Positions 22,047 to 32,964 of a stretch of DNA of 64,000 nucleotides are shown piece by piece (positions within the stretch are counted from its first letter, which is position 1; each line of letters begins with the position of its first letter). Origin of the DNA: Bullera alba (lineage: Eukaryota; Basidiomycota; Tremellomycetes; Tremellales; Bulleraceae). The notes below the pieces were generated by a model that did no database searches, was not told the origin of the DNA, and was given only the letters and a program-made list of their open reading frames with translations. The position numbers and the translations under genes were made by a program. The stretch spans positions 5,915,198 through 5,979,197 of the forward strand of contig BCIX01000001.1 of NCBI GenBank assembly GCA_001600095.1. Reading direction: 5' to 3'.

Positions 22047-23150
22047 CTACTTTCTCGCCCTGATCCTGTTGGCGGAAGCCTGTCGCTTTGCGATGGCAGC
22101 ACGTCGGGTGAGTTCTCGCCGGGCGCCAAGGTCGAGGTTGCTGGGGATACAGTTCTCCTTGGAAGCATCGAGCTCGTAACCGTTGGCGCAGGCGTTGATC
22201 ACACAAGCACCACTCTGGCAGACAACATCGAGGGCGTTTGTGATGGCGGTACAGTCCCTGCCGGTAGGGTATCCGGGAAGAGGAGAAGCGCAAGCACCGC
22301 AAGACTCGATGTCAGAGGTGGTATCGACACATTCGAAGTTTCGGCCGTTGAAGTACTTGGACCCGGGAATGGCGCAGGCCATAAGTACACCGGGGCACAT
22401 GGCTTTGGGGTCGAGGGCGAGTTGGTCTCGTCGCTTGAGGGATGCAACGGGAGTGCCGGATGCGCAGCCATCGGTGGGGAGGATACAGTTTCGGCCACAG
22501 ACTTGGGTGTAAGGTGCCTGACAAGCTGCAAAAGTAAGCGAGAGCTCGGTTGAGGTCAAGACTCACAGAAGGGGCAGGTGGCGCCACAGCCATCTGGCCT
22601 TGAGTTTGCCGGGTAGGTGCCAATGCAAGCGTTGGTGCCGAGCTGATTGTCAGCGAAAGCTCAACACTGCGAGGCTCACCTGTAGGCCGAGATCAGTCGT
22701 CAGAGCGCTGAGGATGGTGGTTCCGACGGGAAGAGCAGCGGTGATCTGTGCGACGGCGGCAGCGTTGGCGGTGGCTCCGATTAGGGCAGTGATGGAGCTG
22801 AGAGAGGCAGTAGTGAGGACACCTGCTTCGGCACAGATACATATGCTGACGGTCAGCTCTATACCATGCAGTGAGACTCACCCGACGGCCAAGTTGACTC
22901 GGACAGGCTCCTGTCGACAGGTGATGCCGGAACCAATGGGTATGACGATCACGGTTGGCACGACGGTACCCGCCGAGTTTCTACAAACCCGCTGTTGAAC
23001 CGTAGCACCAATGTTGACGGGGGCGCAGACAGTGACATCTGCTCCCAGCTGACGCTTGTACTTGGTGGTAAGGGTGGTCTCAGTGATAGGTGAGGCGAGT
23101 GCTGGAAGGGCGAGGAAGGTCGCAAAGAGGGATAGGGCGAAGAAACGCAT
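22047..23150 (-). CDS. Secreted Cys-rich protein with CPL1-like domain
   Basis: The start at 23150 gives a clear signal peptide (MRFFALSLFATFLALPALA), so the protein is exported. After a first intron comes GICICAEAGVLTTASLSS and an Ala-rich region, then cysteine-rich exons: TCPFSCQAPYTQVCGRNCIL and a C-terminal domain with MCPGVLMACAI, FECVDTTSDIESCGAC, GRDCTAI, VVCQSGACVINACANGYEL. This cysteine pattern is that of the fungal CPL1-like domain, named after a Cryptococcus secreted protein needed for capsule formation. The tail is basic (RRELTRRAAIAKRQASANRI). About 330 residues. The molecular role is unknown; whether the organism is encapsulated cannot be told here. Confidence 0.8.
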
Positions 23151-24493
23151 GTCGAAGAATGTCCGGAAGAAGATCTATGAGGTAGAGTGGGCGTAAAGAC
23201 TGGCGTGAGGGCTTTGAGGCGCAGATGTTAGAGACAAGGGAGAGAAAGGAAACGAAACAGAAGGCGGAAGAGATGGGAGAAGGGATACCTCGTTGGCCAC
23301 GGCAGCTTATATGCCATATCTGAACGCCAGGCGGGCTTGATCCTTTCTCGATAGACCTAGATCCTTGGCTTGTTGATCGAGCGTTTGCTTATCGTCACAT
23401 CGTTAGTGACGTTGGCCAATCCATTGGAGGTCAGTGGGCGCAAGCTCCAGAGATCCGAGGTCATATGGAAGAGTCAGTGTGACAAGGTGACGACGAGCAA
23501 GTCTACGGAAAACGATCTAGCCTTGTTCGTGGACGCTGTTGATAGCTGAGCGAGATTTAGTTGAGACAGACGGAAACTCTGCGAGAGCCACTGTTCGTCG
23601 GATGTGGTAGTTATGTAGCTATATGGGAAGGTGAACGAGAGCGAGTTGTCAATGTCGTCCAAGGGTGTTCGCTTAGGTATGCTCGTCGAGTGATGAATGT
23701 CTTGCTAAGTTGTCCAGCGTACTCGAGAGCGGTCGACTTTAGCTTTCTATCAGGGTGTGCATGTGCAACATGTGATGCCGACATCTGGAGGTCCGGGTCA
23801 AACCTAAACGGTACTAACCATAACTTGAAGTGCACGTTTTTGCCACTTGAAGCTATTCGGTACACGGACTAAATTCATCTCGGGACCTGGGACAGCTTGA
23901 TAAAACCACTCATGTCCTCAATGGCGGTTTCATCTACCTGAAATCTAATGGAACCTTGGAGTCTAGTTTCACCAGCAGCATAGAGCAGCCTACAGCAGCA
24001 TTCAGTATGCCCTGGAGTCTAGGCTTTGTGCGATGATGAATGCAGTCACAGGTACTGGCCTTGAGTAGAGTGCCAGCAGCTCGGCAGCAGGTACCAGACC
24101 CGGCGCAGATGTCGTCGTCGTCCTCACTCCTGATCGATCAGATTGCACTGCAATCTGTCCCAAGACTACTGCGCACAGTGAGACCTTCGGAGCTGTAGGG
24201 TTCCGTGACGAGTGCCGACACCGTCGAGCACTCCGAGTTCGCATACACTTCCACCTTCTAGTCTAGAGCAATACCGAGCATTCCGGCGCAATCTGCCTAT
24301 GTGAGCGGACCACGCCTCCGATCGATTCTTGACCGCGGAGAGTGACACTTTCCTGCTGGTACGAGATCCATCATCGCCGCTACTCCTGATGACCTCGAGT
24401 GGGGCATTCCGCGGTGCATCCTGGGAAGTCCTGGTGCTTCGATGAGTCACTGATAGTGGTCGGAATCGGTCAGGGTGTGAGAAGAGGAGGCGG

Positions 24494-24522
24494 TACAGGC
24501 CTGTACAAGCCTATACAGGCTG
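24494..24522. repeat. Short palindrome and inverted repeat
   Basis: GTACAGGCCTGTAC (24494-24507) is a perfect 14-base palindrome. Its second half also pairs with a downstream copy: GCCTGTA (24500-24506) against TACAGGC (24515-24521), with an 8-base loop. Confidence 0.8.
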
Positions 24523-24733
24523 GTATCGGGCGATTGGGCGTCCAGAGCCAGAGGCGAAACTCTGCGCCTGCTCGCACCTGGTGCCCTCCCCCACAATGTC
24601 CCGCAACACTCGGAGGACCTCGTACCGGAGAGCTGTACCTGGCTAGACGGCTGAATTTGGTTGTACGTAAAGATACGGGCCGAGAAGCTTAGTTGGGCAT
24701 GTGTATCATTTTGAGACACTCAGGGCGGGGTCA

Positions 24734-24761
24734 CACCAGGGTACACCAGGGTACACCCTGG
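24734..24761. repeat. Two 10-bp direct repeats ending in an inverted repeat
   Basis: CACCAGGGTA occurs twice in tandem (24734-24753), followed by CACCCTGG. CCAGGGT (24746-24752) and ACCCTGG (24755-24761) form an inverted repeat separated by two bases. Confidence 0.8.
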
Positions 24762-25499
24762 CAAGTCCCTCGCACACCAGTGATCGAGCGTTACCTGAAG
24801 CTGTATAGTAGCGAGCACCTGCGCAACCAGTACTACTTAGTTTTACCCAGTATTCCCACCGAGAAAGAGCAGGAGAGAGCCGAGGCGCAGACTGGTAGAT
24901 GTTGAGGGTTTATAGCCTCAGTACTCGGGAGTCGGGGCAGAAGCTGGCCAGTAGACGTCTAGCATACGCTATCATACGGTGGCTTGAATGAATGAAGGCA
25001 CCAGTGAGAATGATTTGCTGCTGTCACGAGCTTGAGCTTGAGGTTGTTGGATGGTGCTAGTTGGTCTCACATCAAAGACGAGGTTGTGCGAGTTGGCTAG
25101 CGCTGGCTAGTACGGCTGTGACGTAGTTCTGCTGCAGGCCAATCGACTCTATGGTTGTAGTGGGTGAATGATCCAGTCCAGCCGCGGTCAGTTAGGGAGC
25201 CGGGCCGTGTGGCTTGCCGAGAGTTGAGGCTGTGCTGCCGCCCGTATGCTCCGAGATCGTGCAGCTCGCAGATGTAAAGGTCCAGCGGCTGTCGAGCTTC
25301 GGAGTCAAGCGTGAGCGCCCAGTCGCGGTGAAGTGGAGTGTCTGCCCAACCGCCCTATCATCAAGGTGCTGGTCCATGTTCGGATCTTGTTCAGGGGGAC
25401 ATGCCAGCTATCAGGATGAATCAATATCAAGACCAGGTCAGTCGGCCGACCCACGAGCAGTCACCTCGAAGCCGCCGGATTCCGGTCGTGATATTGCAT

Positions 25500-26753
25500 T
25501 CACATGTTGAAGGCCGCCTCTTCATCTTCGCTGATGTCGGACGCATCGTCCTCAGCCGCCCTAGGCTCCTCACTCTTGTCCCCGTCGCCCTCCAGTTTCC
25601 TCCGCTTGCCCTCGTGGTACTTTCTTTGGGGGATGACCGCGTCAAAGGCCTTTGCCCAGTCTTCCACTGCGAGATATTGGACGAGGATCTCGAACACCTA
25701 AAAAGTCAGCGGAAGCTGGCAAATTTCCTACTCACCTGATTGACAGTAAGGACTTTCCGTGTGGGTAGATTCTCGAGGTATTTCCCAATTGGAAGGCGGG
25801 CTGTGTGTATTCCAAGAATTTCGGCTTTGTTTTGGCAGAGCATCTGTGGGGTCAGCACTGCTCGGAATGGTCGCTCACCTTGTGCCTATTCCGGTCGACA
25901 ATACCGCCAATGACATAGACGTCGTCAGGGGAGAGTGTGGTGAGTTCGTCCTCGGCATCGGCAGACAAGTAGACTATCCGCCTAGGTGGCCAAGGGAGCG
26001 AGTCGGGGTTTGGTGCTGGAGTCGACGACCCGGATGGAGCCGAGGTGGAAAGAGGCAACACAACAGAGGGCGATCCGGAGTTTGATGCTTCTGGTTGTGC
26101 CTCGCTCCTTGCTCGTTCCGCTTTCACTATCCCGTCCAAGCCTTCAGGCGACCAATGACTCCGTGTCCACTTTTCCCAGTTGGCCTTCTCCATCTTTCCA
26201 TGTAGTCTCGGACTTGACTCGGCGGAGAATGACGTGTGGAGGATCGCAGAGACCGGCTTGGCGGCCGTCCTATTACACGAGTAGACGTAGGATAACTGGG
26301 ACACCATCGATGAGATTTCCTACGAAGATCAGCCTTCATCAAGTTCGCCGGTTTTCAATACGCACTATATCAGTCATCAAGTCGTCGAATCCTAGATCGA
26401 TTATGACTCCACCCGGCCAGTCGGCAGAGCTTGGACCGGGCTCTCGTTTTCGGATACTCTTCAACTCGCGCCGCTTCTCGAACTGGGCCATTTGCTCTTC
26501 TGTGAGGGTTCCATCCGCATAGCCCTGCTTCATGGCTTGATCCCTCTCTTTCCTACGTGCTCGTTCCGCTGCCCGCTTTTCTGGCCTCTGCGCAGCGAGT
26601 TTGGCCTGAGTATCAGCATCAAGCTAAATTAGTGAAACGTACCAGTCGAGCCGCCTTCTTCGCTGCATTCTTCGACATGGCAGGCGTAGGTGTGGCATCA
26701 GCGTGGGCTGTGGATGACTCTGCCTCCATGGATCTGTCGGTCTCGTCGGTCAT
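25500..26753 (-). CDS. TRM10: TRM10, tRNA (guanine-9-N1)-methyltransferase
   Basis: Trm10 is a SPOUT-fold enzyme that methylates N1 of G9 in tRNA using S-adenosylmethionine. The start at 26753 gives MTDETDRSMEAESSTAHADA, then a basic segment (NAAKKAARL, RAAERARRKERDQAMKQGYA). The catalytic domain follows: GGVIIDLGFDDLM, VSQLSYVYSCNRTAAKPVSA, the WEKWTRSHW region, IVYLSADAEDELTTL, DVYVIGGIVDRNRHK, GIHTARLPIGKYLENLPTRK, VLTVNQVFEILVQYL. The invariant GGIVDRN and TARLPIG motifs are intact. The tail is acidic (DDASDISEDEEAAFN). An insert of about 50 Ser/Pro-rich residues lies between SHWSPEGLDG and IVYLSAD. Introns are short; one runs between RNRHK and the next exon. Confidence 0.93.
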
Positions 26754-27713
26754 GGTGTCCTCGGCAGTCGCTGCGGTAATGTTGTTGACTCTTGGATCTT
26801 GAGCAATACGACGTATCTTGATTCTTGAGGCTGTTTATTGTCGAGAGGACTGCACCGCGCCCGATCTTTTTGATTCCGCTCTTCTGGCAATTTTAGCGGG
26901 GGACGCCGCGTCCGCCACCGTGCCTGATCGACTCGCAGAGGTGAAGCCAAGAAGCGCGCACACGGTGCGCTAAAATCTTATGCGGCTCTTGCCAGTTGCC
27001 ACTCGTTGAGCCAACGTTGAGCTGTTGAGTAACGGCTTGGTAACGGCGGACGGTCCAGGATGGTCTCATGAAGTGCAACTCTCAACAAGGGGATAACGGT
27101 TTACACTGGTGGCTTATGCATAGTAGCATGCTAGAGACCCCCTTCCTAGCAGGGGGACTCGGATAACTAATGATCCCGGTTTACCACCATGGGCATGTTG
27201 GTTGACAAAGGACATTCCATTTTCCAGCTCGATGCCCGAGTCCAGGAGGCTCTCAGACCACATGATGTCCCTGTGAAGAACGATTGTGAGACGGGAGGAT
27301 GATGACACGTGAAGCAGGGGTTAGGGGGACACAAACCTGCCGCCGGCGTGTATCTCTGAACCACTAATGAGGCCGGATGTGCGACTGATCCTTGGCGGAA
27401 AGATCGCCGATTCGCCATCAATGATCAGTCTCGCGCAGCTGTCATTAGGTACTACGAGCGAGATCAGACAGGACTCCACATCGTCGTACGCCATGCGGCG
27501 ACCTTGATCTTCGATTCGTTAAGCGATGCATCTCGCGGATGAGGGGATGATCGAGCGTATCTACCCATGACCCTCAACCTCGGTGCCTAGACACCTTCAA
27601 CTAGCCGCCTCGTCCAATCATACTATACTATTTCGAACCCATGTGAATTGTGACCAGATCGTGAACGGTGAACCACTTGAGCAGACCAATGCAATACCTC
27701 TTCTTGGAACTTG
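26754..27713. other. Intergenic region between TRM10 and STE50
   Basis: About 960 bases upstream of TRM10 and downstream of STE50. I see no supported gene, RNA or repeat. The minus-strand frames at 27114-27421 are not conserved-looking. Confidence 0.4.
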
Positions 27714-29817
27714 TCAGAGATCCCCATCGAGATCCGTGGTCGATGCCGATGCTGGCGTTTGCGTGGGAGTAGCACCGTCGCCGCTGGATGAGGATTGTTT
27801 GCTGATGAACCAAGCCGGAACCCAGCCTCTCTCGCCTGTGTCTTGCCGTATGCTAGAATGTCAGTATAAAGTCCTCGCTGCAGTCACCTACGCATAAGAC
27901 CTGATCGTCAGCTAAGCTCTTATGGATCCTAACTCACCAGTGAACGTATTTCTTATACACCCGCACATTCTCTCCAGCCTTCAAAGTGATTTGGTCGTCG
28001 GCCTTGGCCTCCCAGTCCATCAGTACAGTGCCGGGATAAGAGCTCGACATGATTGCTTGGGAGGGGATAGGCGAGAGACCGGGATATGCCGGATCCTTTG
28101 GCGGAGAGAGTATGGCGATGGGAGTATGCAGCTCGAGTAGACAGCCTAGAAGTCAGTAAGTGGCTTTGTAAGGAGACCCACCTGCTGGCACCCATCCAGA
28201 CTTTGTCTGGTCGGGAATTACATTGCCCATTCCCGCTGGATCCCGTTGAACGATGAACCACCCTCGGACTTTACTCATGATGATGAAACAAGCTCCACTA
28301 CACCAGTCAGTCGTGTCCAGCTCTATAGACTCACACTGCGACATCGAACTCGTCCTGCCTATCGGCGATATATCTAGAGGTTAGCTTTGCCAGTAGTGGA
28401 TACTCACGGGTAAATGGCCACAGCATACGACACTGAGTGAACTGTGCCGTCCTTGTCGACCAATGTTCTATTGGCACTCTTGGGCGCAGAGTCCCGTGGG
28501 CCCGGACTAGGCAGTTCTGGAAAGTTTCCTCCGATGCCTGATGCCTGTCCCTCCTCGATAGCTCTTCTCATCAATCCACTAGCCTTTGTCGGGGAGGTCG
28601 AAGTATCGCTAGCAGGGCGGATCTTTGGCAGGAGGTTCTCGGTGGTCATCGGCGGCAGACCAAGTTTGATCGCCTGCTTGGTCTGTGCCACAGCGATGGG
28701 TGACCGTATGTCTTTCTACGCGATCAGCCATTGAACTGGGCGTGGAACTCACCAAATGCCGCAACATGAACACTGGCTTTTGTCCACTCTCCTTCAGCCG
28801 CTGGAACAATAATAGTGGTTTCTCATCATAGCTCAAGCACCGCTCTATGTTCTCGTCTTCTAATTGTCAGCTCAGCAGGTGACGCCGAAACTCACCGGCA
28901 GTGGAATAACAGATGAACAAGGCATACAACTTCCAATCGTCGTTGATCTTGTATTTCTGCAAGGCGGCCGGTAGGACGTTGAAACAGGGGTCATCGAGGG
29001 TGACTCTGAAGCTCTTGGCGGCCGATCGAGCCGCATCTCGAGCATGCTTCTTGTCGTTGGCCGCTTTGACAGCAGAAGCAGAGGGTTGAATCTCCTTTGA
29101 CAGCGATGAAGGAATCGATGTGACATCCTCCTCGTTGGATGTGCTCGAGCTTCCCTTGGTTTTCATTGCAGTCGATCCCTTGATCGTTTGTATTGGTTCG
29201 GAAGCTTGCCTGTTGAGAGGCGGCTTGACATTGTTTAGAACGCTCTTATCAAAGGACCCATCTAAGGATGCGAGTGCGTTCTTGTCCAAGTTGACTGAAC
29301 TGTCCATCGCCCCTTCCAGTGATGCAAGCAGGCGAGCTTGGTTCTTCTCGAGATGCACCAGGCGTTCCTCTACACGTATCAATGATCGACCCGATAGCAT
29401 AACTCACGTTGCTCGACGATCAGTCCCCATAGCTTCTCCATCCGATCCTTTTCCTGATGTTCCTCGGCTGTCCCATCAGCGTCCGCATTCAACGACCACT
29501 CACGCTTCCAGTCCTCCTCTCCGAGCTCTATCCCTTGCTCCTTCTTGAGCTCCCAAACGGCTCTCAACAAGTTCAGTCGATGCCCAATGCTATTGATTCC
29601 GAGATCGATCAGCGACGCGTGATCCATCACCGCTAGGACATCGCCAGTGATTCCGTGTTCTGGCATCAGCTCCAACTCTTTTGTTTGCTGACTCACCGTG
29701 CACCACGTCCTCATACTGCGGCAGACCTATATGCGACAGCCACGACTGTACCGCACCTTCGTCCCACTCGAGCAGCGACAGGCCCGGCGACGCCGACGTC
29801 GGGGAAGTGACGGCCAT
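27714..29817 (-). CDS. STE50: Ste50/Ubc2-type MAPK adaptor: SAM, RA and two SH3 domains
   Basis: This adaptor links Ras/Cdc42 signals to a Ste11-type MAPKKK. From the start at 29817 (MAVTSPTSASPGLS) the domains are: SAM (LEWDEGAVQSWLSHIGLPQY, GDVLAVMDHASLIDLGI, GHRLNLLRAVWELKKEQGI); a Ser/Lys linker; RA (SFRVTLDDPCFNVLPAALQK, DWKLYALFICYS, SYDEKPLLLFQRLKESGQKP, VFMLRHL); first SH3 (SYAVAIYPYIADRQDEFDVA, ACFIIMSKVRGWFIVQRD, SGWVPAGCLLEL); second SH3 (PGTVLMDWEAKADDQITLKA, GENVRVYKKYVHW, GERGWVPAWFISK). The C-terminal SH3 pair is the basidiomycete form known from Ustilago Ubc2; ascomycete Ste50 lacks it. The second SH3 uses a 9-nt exon, GTCTTATGC (27892-27900), giving HWSYAIRQDTGERGW. The stop is at 27714-27716. 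Confidence 0.9.
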
Positions 29818-29892
29818 TCTTGGCGAGTGTGATGAACAACAACAAGACGAGTTCACATGGACTTTTGGGCAAAATAGATCCGCTTTCGCGTT

Positions 29893-32105
29893 TTATGCAT
29901 CGTCATCACTGCTATCCTCGTTGATGGCTTTGCCTGCTCTACGATCTACCACTACCTCCTCCTCCTCCTCCTCGCTATCACTGTCATGCACAGCAGAAGG
30001 CTTGACTTTGCCACCTCGCATCATGGCCATTTGGCCCGCCAGCGTGTCTTCCTCTGGGTCGGAAATGTCATCCGACGAATAGTCGTCATCCTCAACATCA
30101 GACTCCTCCGACGGTTGCTCCACCTTGAGCTGGATGATCAGCCGTGCTCAAGCAGTTTCACTCACCATTATCGGTCTGCTAACGTCGCTACCGAGGAAGG
30201 TATCGCTGACGGCGTGGAGGACAAAGCTGTAGAGGTTGGGCTCGGGCGGTGCCTGGAATTGCAGCTCGAACCGCCTCGGTGCCGAGAGCGTTCCGTCCGC
30301 CGCCGGCATGGGCAGATCGGATATCTTTATAGGCTGGACTATGACTTTGTCGAGTTTGGAATCACCTAGCAGGACTTGGAAGTGGGGTTTGCGCAACTGT
30401 CGTCAGCCATGTCGAATCAGACTAGACGCACCTGAGGCCATCGGGGCGCGTGCGCGTATCCATTGGGCTGAGCCTCTTTGCTACTCTCCGCTTTCTCCTT
30501 GATCTCCTCTGTACCTCGCTTGCTGTCGGGGAAGACATATCTTGCGTCGAATACCAACTGGACAATGGCACTTGGCGTGACTTCCGACTCGCCAGTCACT
30601 GCTTGTTAGCGTTGGCGACAGTCTGTCACTCACCTTGGAATTTTGCGTCGGTGATCTCCAGTCTGGGCCACTTTTCCAACACCGATTTTGCTTCGTCCTC
30701 CAGTAGATCCTTCTTCACGATCTTCTCCGCCCATCGTCTTCCCTCAATCTCCTCCACGATCTCCAACTCCTCCGCATGTGTGTGGGTGACTTTGGGCAGC
30801 TGAACCAACGGCGACGAAGTCACCGGCAAAGCTTGGACAAGAGCCGCTTGCAATTTGACAATGGACAATGAGGTCGAGAGCCAGTTGTGCGCGAGGGAGA
30901 TGTTCATCAACGCGTTCAGCAAGACTGGTGTTTTCCGTAGAACAGCGAGTTGCTCTGTAAAAGTCAGCGTTGATCACTGCCATTGACTCACCATCTTGGA
31001 GCTCTTTTGGCAGGTCTACTCTCAACAAATGTGCCCATAGCAATGCCCTGGCCCTCTTCGATGCAGCACTGGTCACGCCGACTCTGCTCTCCTTCTTCAT
31101 GACCGGATCCTCATCTATACCGAGCGCCTCTCGTTTCGTGTCGAGCTCCTTTTCCAATTTATCGACAGCACCCTGACGTTCCTTTCGCTCCTTTTTGCTG
31201 CTCTTCTTGCTTGCCAGCAGCGGAACCAGCTCCAGCGCACACGATAGCAGAGAGATCAAGGACAGGATATCGGTGTCATCGCGTAGGTAGTGGAAGAAGA
31301 GCTCGGCGGTACCGTTCAAAACGCCATCTCTGGTCAGACTCCTTTGGGAGAACCACCATCGGCCCTGTCGTCAGCGCTGCCCAACAATGCTTCGACTCAC
31401 AACCACAAATGGGATAAACCCGCCGAGAACTAGCCCGTACGCGCCCAGAATCCAAACATTGTTCTTGCCCTCGACGACCCATTGAGGAATCGCAATCTTG
31501 TCCTCTCGCTGCTGTGGGCCATCGGGGTTGCCGTACTTCGCCAAGTTTTCCCTCGTCACCTCGTCCGTGAGCGACTTGTAGGCTTTGGTGAGCTCTACAA
31601 ATTTGGCGTCGGCGTCCTCTTTCGTCTGGTTCTCTGCGAGCTTGATCTTGTCGGGATGGCTAGAAGTCAGCTTTGGAGAGCGTACGTAGACGTACAATTG
31701 GAGGGACAGCTTCTTGTAATGCTTCTTGATGGCCTTTTCCGTACTGCTATCACTCAAGCCAAGAATCTCGAAGGGGTTGTACACCGTTTGTCCAAGTTTC
31801 GGCGCCTGCGATATCTTGTAGCAGAGATAGGCGAACAGCGCCCAGCCCAATATCAATGCCGCCTTCAAGCCATAGTTTCCGTCCTTCCGCTTTGCCAGCT
31901 CGTTTGGTCGATCCTGGCACTGGCCGCAAGGACACAATGGCTTCAACGAAGCTAGACATGAGCTCGACTCCTTTAGTTCAGACGTACCCTTTTTCGACGG
32001 TTTCAACGCGACATATGTCCCGGGAACTAAGATTAGGGCCAGGAAGGTGACACCAAAGTACGACGCGAGCGAACCCGAGTCGTCGTACGAGATGCCTGGC
32101 GCCAT
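29893..32105 (-). CDS. SEC63: SEC63, ER translocon J-domain subunit
   Basis: Sec63 recruits the Hsp70 Kar2/BiP to the Sec61 channel in the ER membrane. The start at 32105 gives MAPGISYDDSGSLASYFGVT with a membrane segment (TFLALILVPGTYVAL), a second segment (LKAALILGWALFAYLCYKIS), the lumenal J domain (YNPFEILGLSDSSTEKAIKK, then HPDK after an intron, then AKFVELTKAYKSLTDE), and a third segment (VWILGAYGLVLGGFIPFVVV). The C-terminal Brl region follows (VPLLASKKSSKKERKER, HNWLSTSLSIVKLQAALVQA, SRPIMLKVEQP). It ends in the acidic tail (SDSEEEEEEVVVDRRAG, EDSSDDDA) that binds Sec62 in yeast. All expected parts are present. It is divergent from COX13. Confidence 0.95.
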
Positions 32106-32241
32106 GGTTGCGTGGTGAAGGTATAGGATGGGATCCCAAGTTGATCTGAAGTCGTGGTAGGACGTGGAGGCGGAATCAAATGTAAAATGGGAGGATCCGA
32201 CAACAACCCTGATGGTCTCGTTGGGCGCCGTTTTCACCCAA

Positions 32242-32246
32242 CCAAT
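32242..32246 (+). promoter_or_regulatory. CCAAT box between SEC63 and COX13
   Basis: CCAAT lies 49 bases before the COX13 start codon. The HAP complex uses CCAAT to control respiratory genes in fungi; the assignment here rests on position and the pentamer alone. Confidence 0.4.
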
Positions 32247-32294
32247 CACCATTAGACCGTCTACACCATCATCATCGACACACCACCAGCACAG

Positions 32295-32951
32295 ATGCTT
32301 AGGACACTCGCGACACCAGCCCTTAGGGCGACCAGCCTCACCGCCAGGAGGTACGCCTCGGCCGTCTCCAAAGACACCCAGCTCGTTTCCGCCCCCATGG
32401 CCTCGCCTTTGGTCACCAAGGAGCTCGACTTCAAGCCGCTCTCCGAGGCAGACGGAATCCAGCCAGGCGCCGCCGCTTTCGTCTGGGAGGTGCCCAAGAA
32501 CATTCCAGAGAACGACTTTATCAGGAGACGAAGAGAGGTCAAGGAGCACGCAACCGGTGGGTCACGCCGCACCGGGCTTGGTCTGACGTTGTAGGAACGA
32601 CCGACCTGTGGAGGAAGATCAGCTACTACATCTGTATCCCCGCTGTCATCCTCACCACCCTCTGGGTGTACAAGCTCGAGAAGGCCCACGAGGAGCACCA
32701 CCAGGCCATGATGTGGGTATTGCAGAGAGGGACACGGCTAACATGTAGCGATGCCAACGGCGGAGAGGAGCCAGAGCGAAAGGTCTACTCGTACATGAAC
32801 ATCCGAAACAAGGTGGGTGACGAGCTACGAGCATTGCTGACGTCTAGCCATTCCCATGGGGCAACCAGTCGCTGTTCTTCAACGTGAGTCAAAGTCTCAA
32901 GAATTCCGCTGATTGTAGCCCAAATACAACATCCCAGTCGAGGAGCAATAA
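32295..32951 (+). CDS. COX13: Cytochrome c oxidase subunit VIa
   Basis: This is a nuclear-encoded inner-membrane subunit of respiratory complex IV. Four introns join to 170 residues: a mitochondrial presequence (MLRTLATPALRATSLTARRY), a linker, the matrix-to-membrane region (DLWRKISYYICIPAVILTTL) with one membrane helix, and the conserved C-terminal part (VYSYMNIRNKPFPWGNQSLF, FNPKYNIP). The RxKPFPWG and FFNP motifs are diagnostic for COX6A/Cox13. The third exon begins C-GAT-GCC after a gtgggt intron, giving AMIDANGGEE. The stop at 32949-32951 is only 13 bases from the PEX3 stop on the other strand, so the two 3' UTRs must overlap. Confidence 0.93.
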
Positions 32952-32964
32952 TTGTGTGATGCAT

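Larger units (their letters stand above)
23151..25499. other. Gene-poor intergenic region
   Basis: About 2.35 kb with no reading frame I can support on either strand; the small open frames have no conserved residues and no good splice context. It contains the promoter of the CPL1-like gene at its left and the 3' flank of TRM10 at its right. Two clusters of short inverted and direct repeats lie at 24494-24522 and 24734-24761. It could hold a non-coding RNA or a decayed element, but the sequence does not prove either. Confidence 0.5.
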
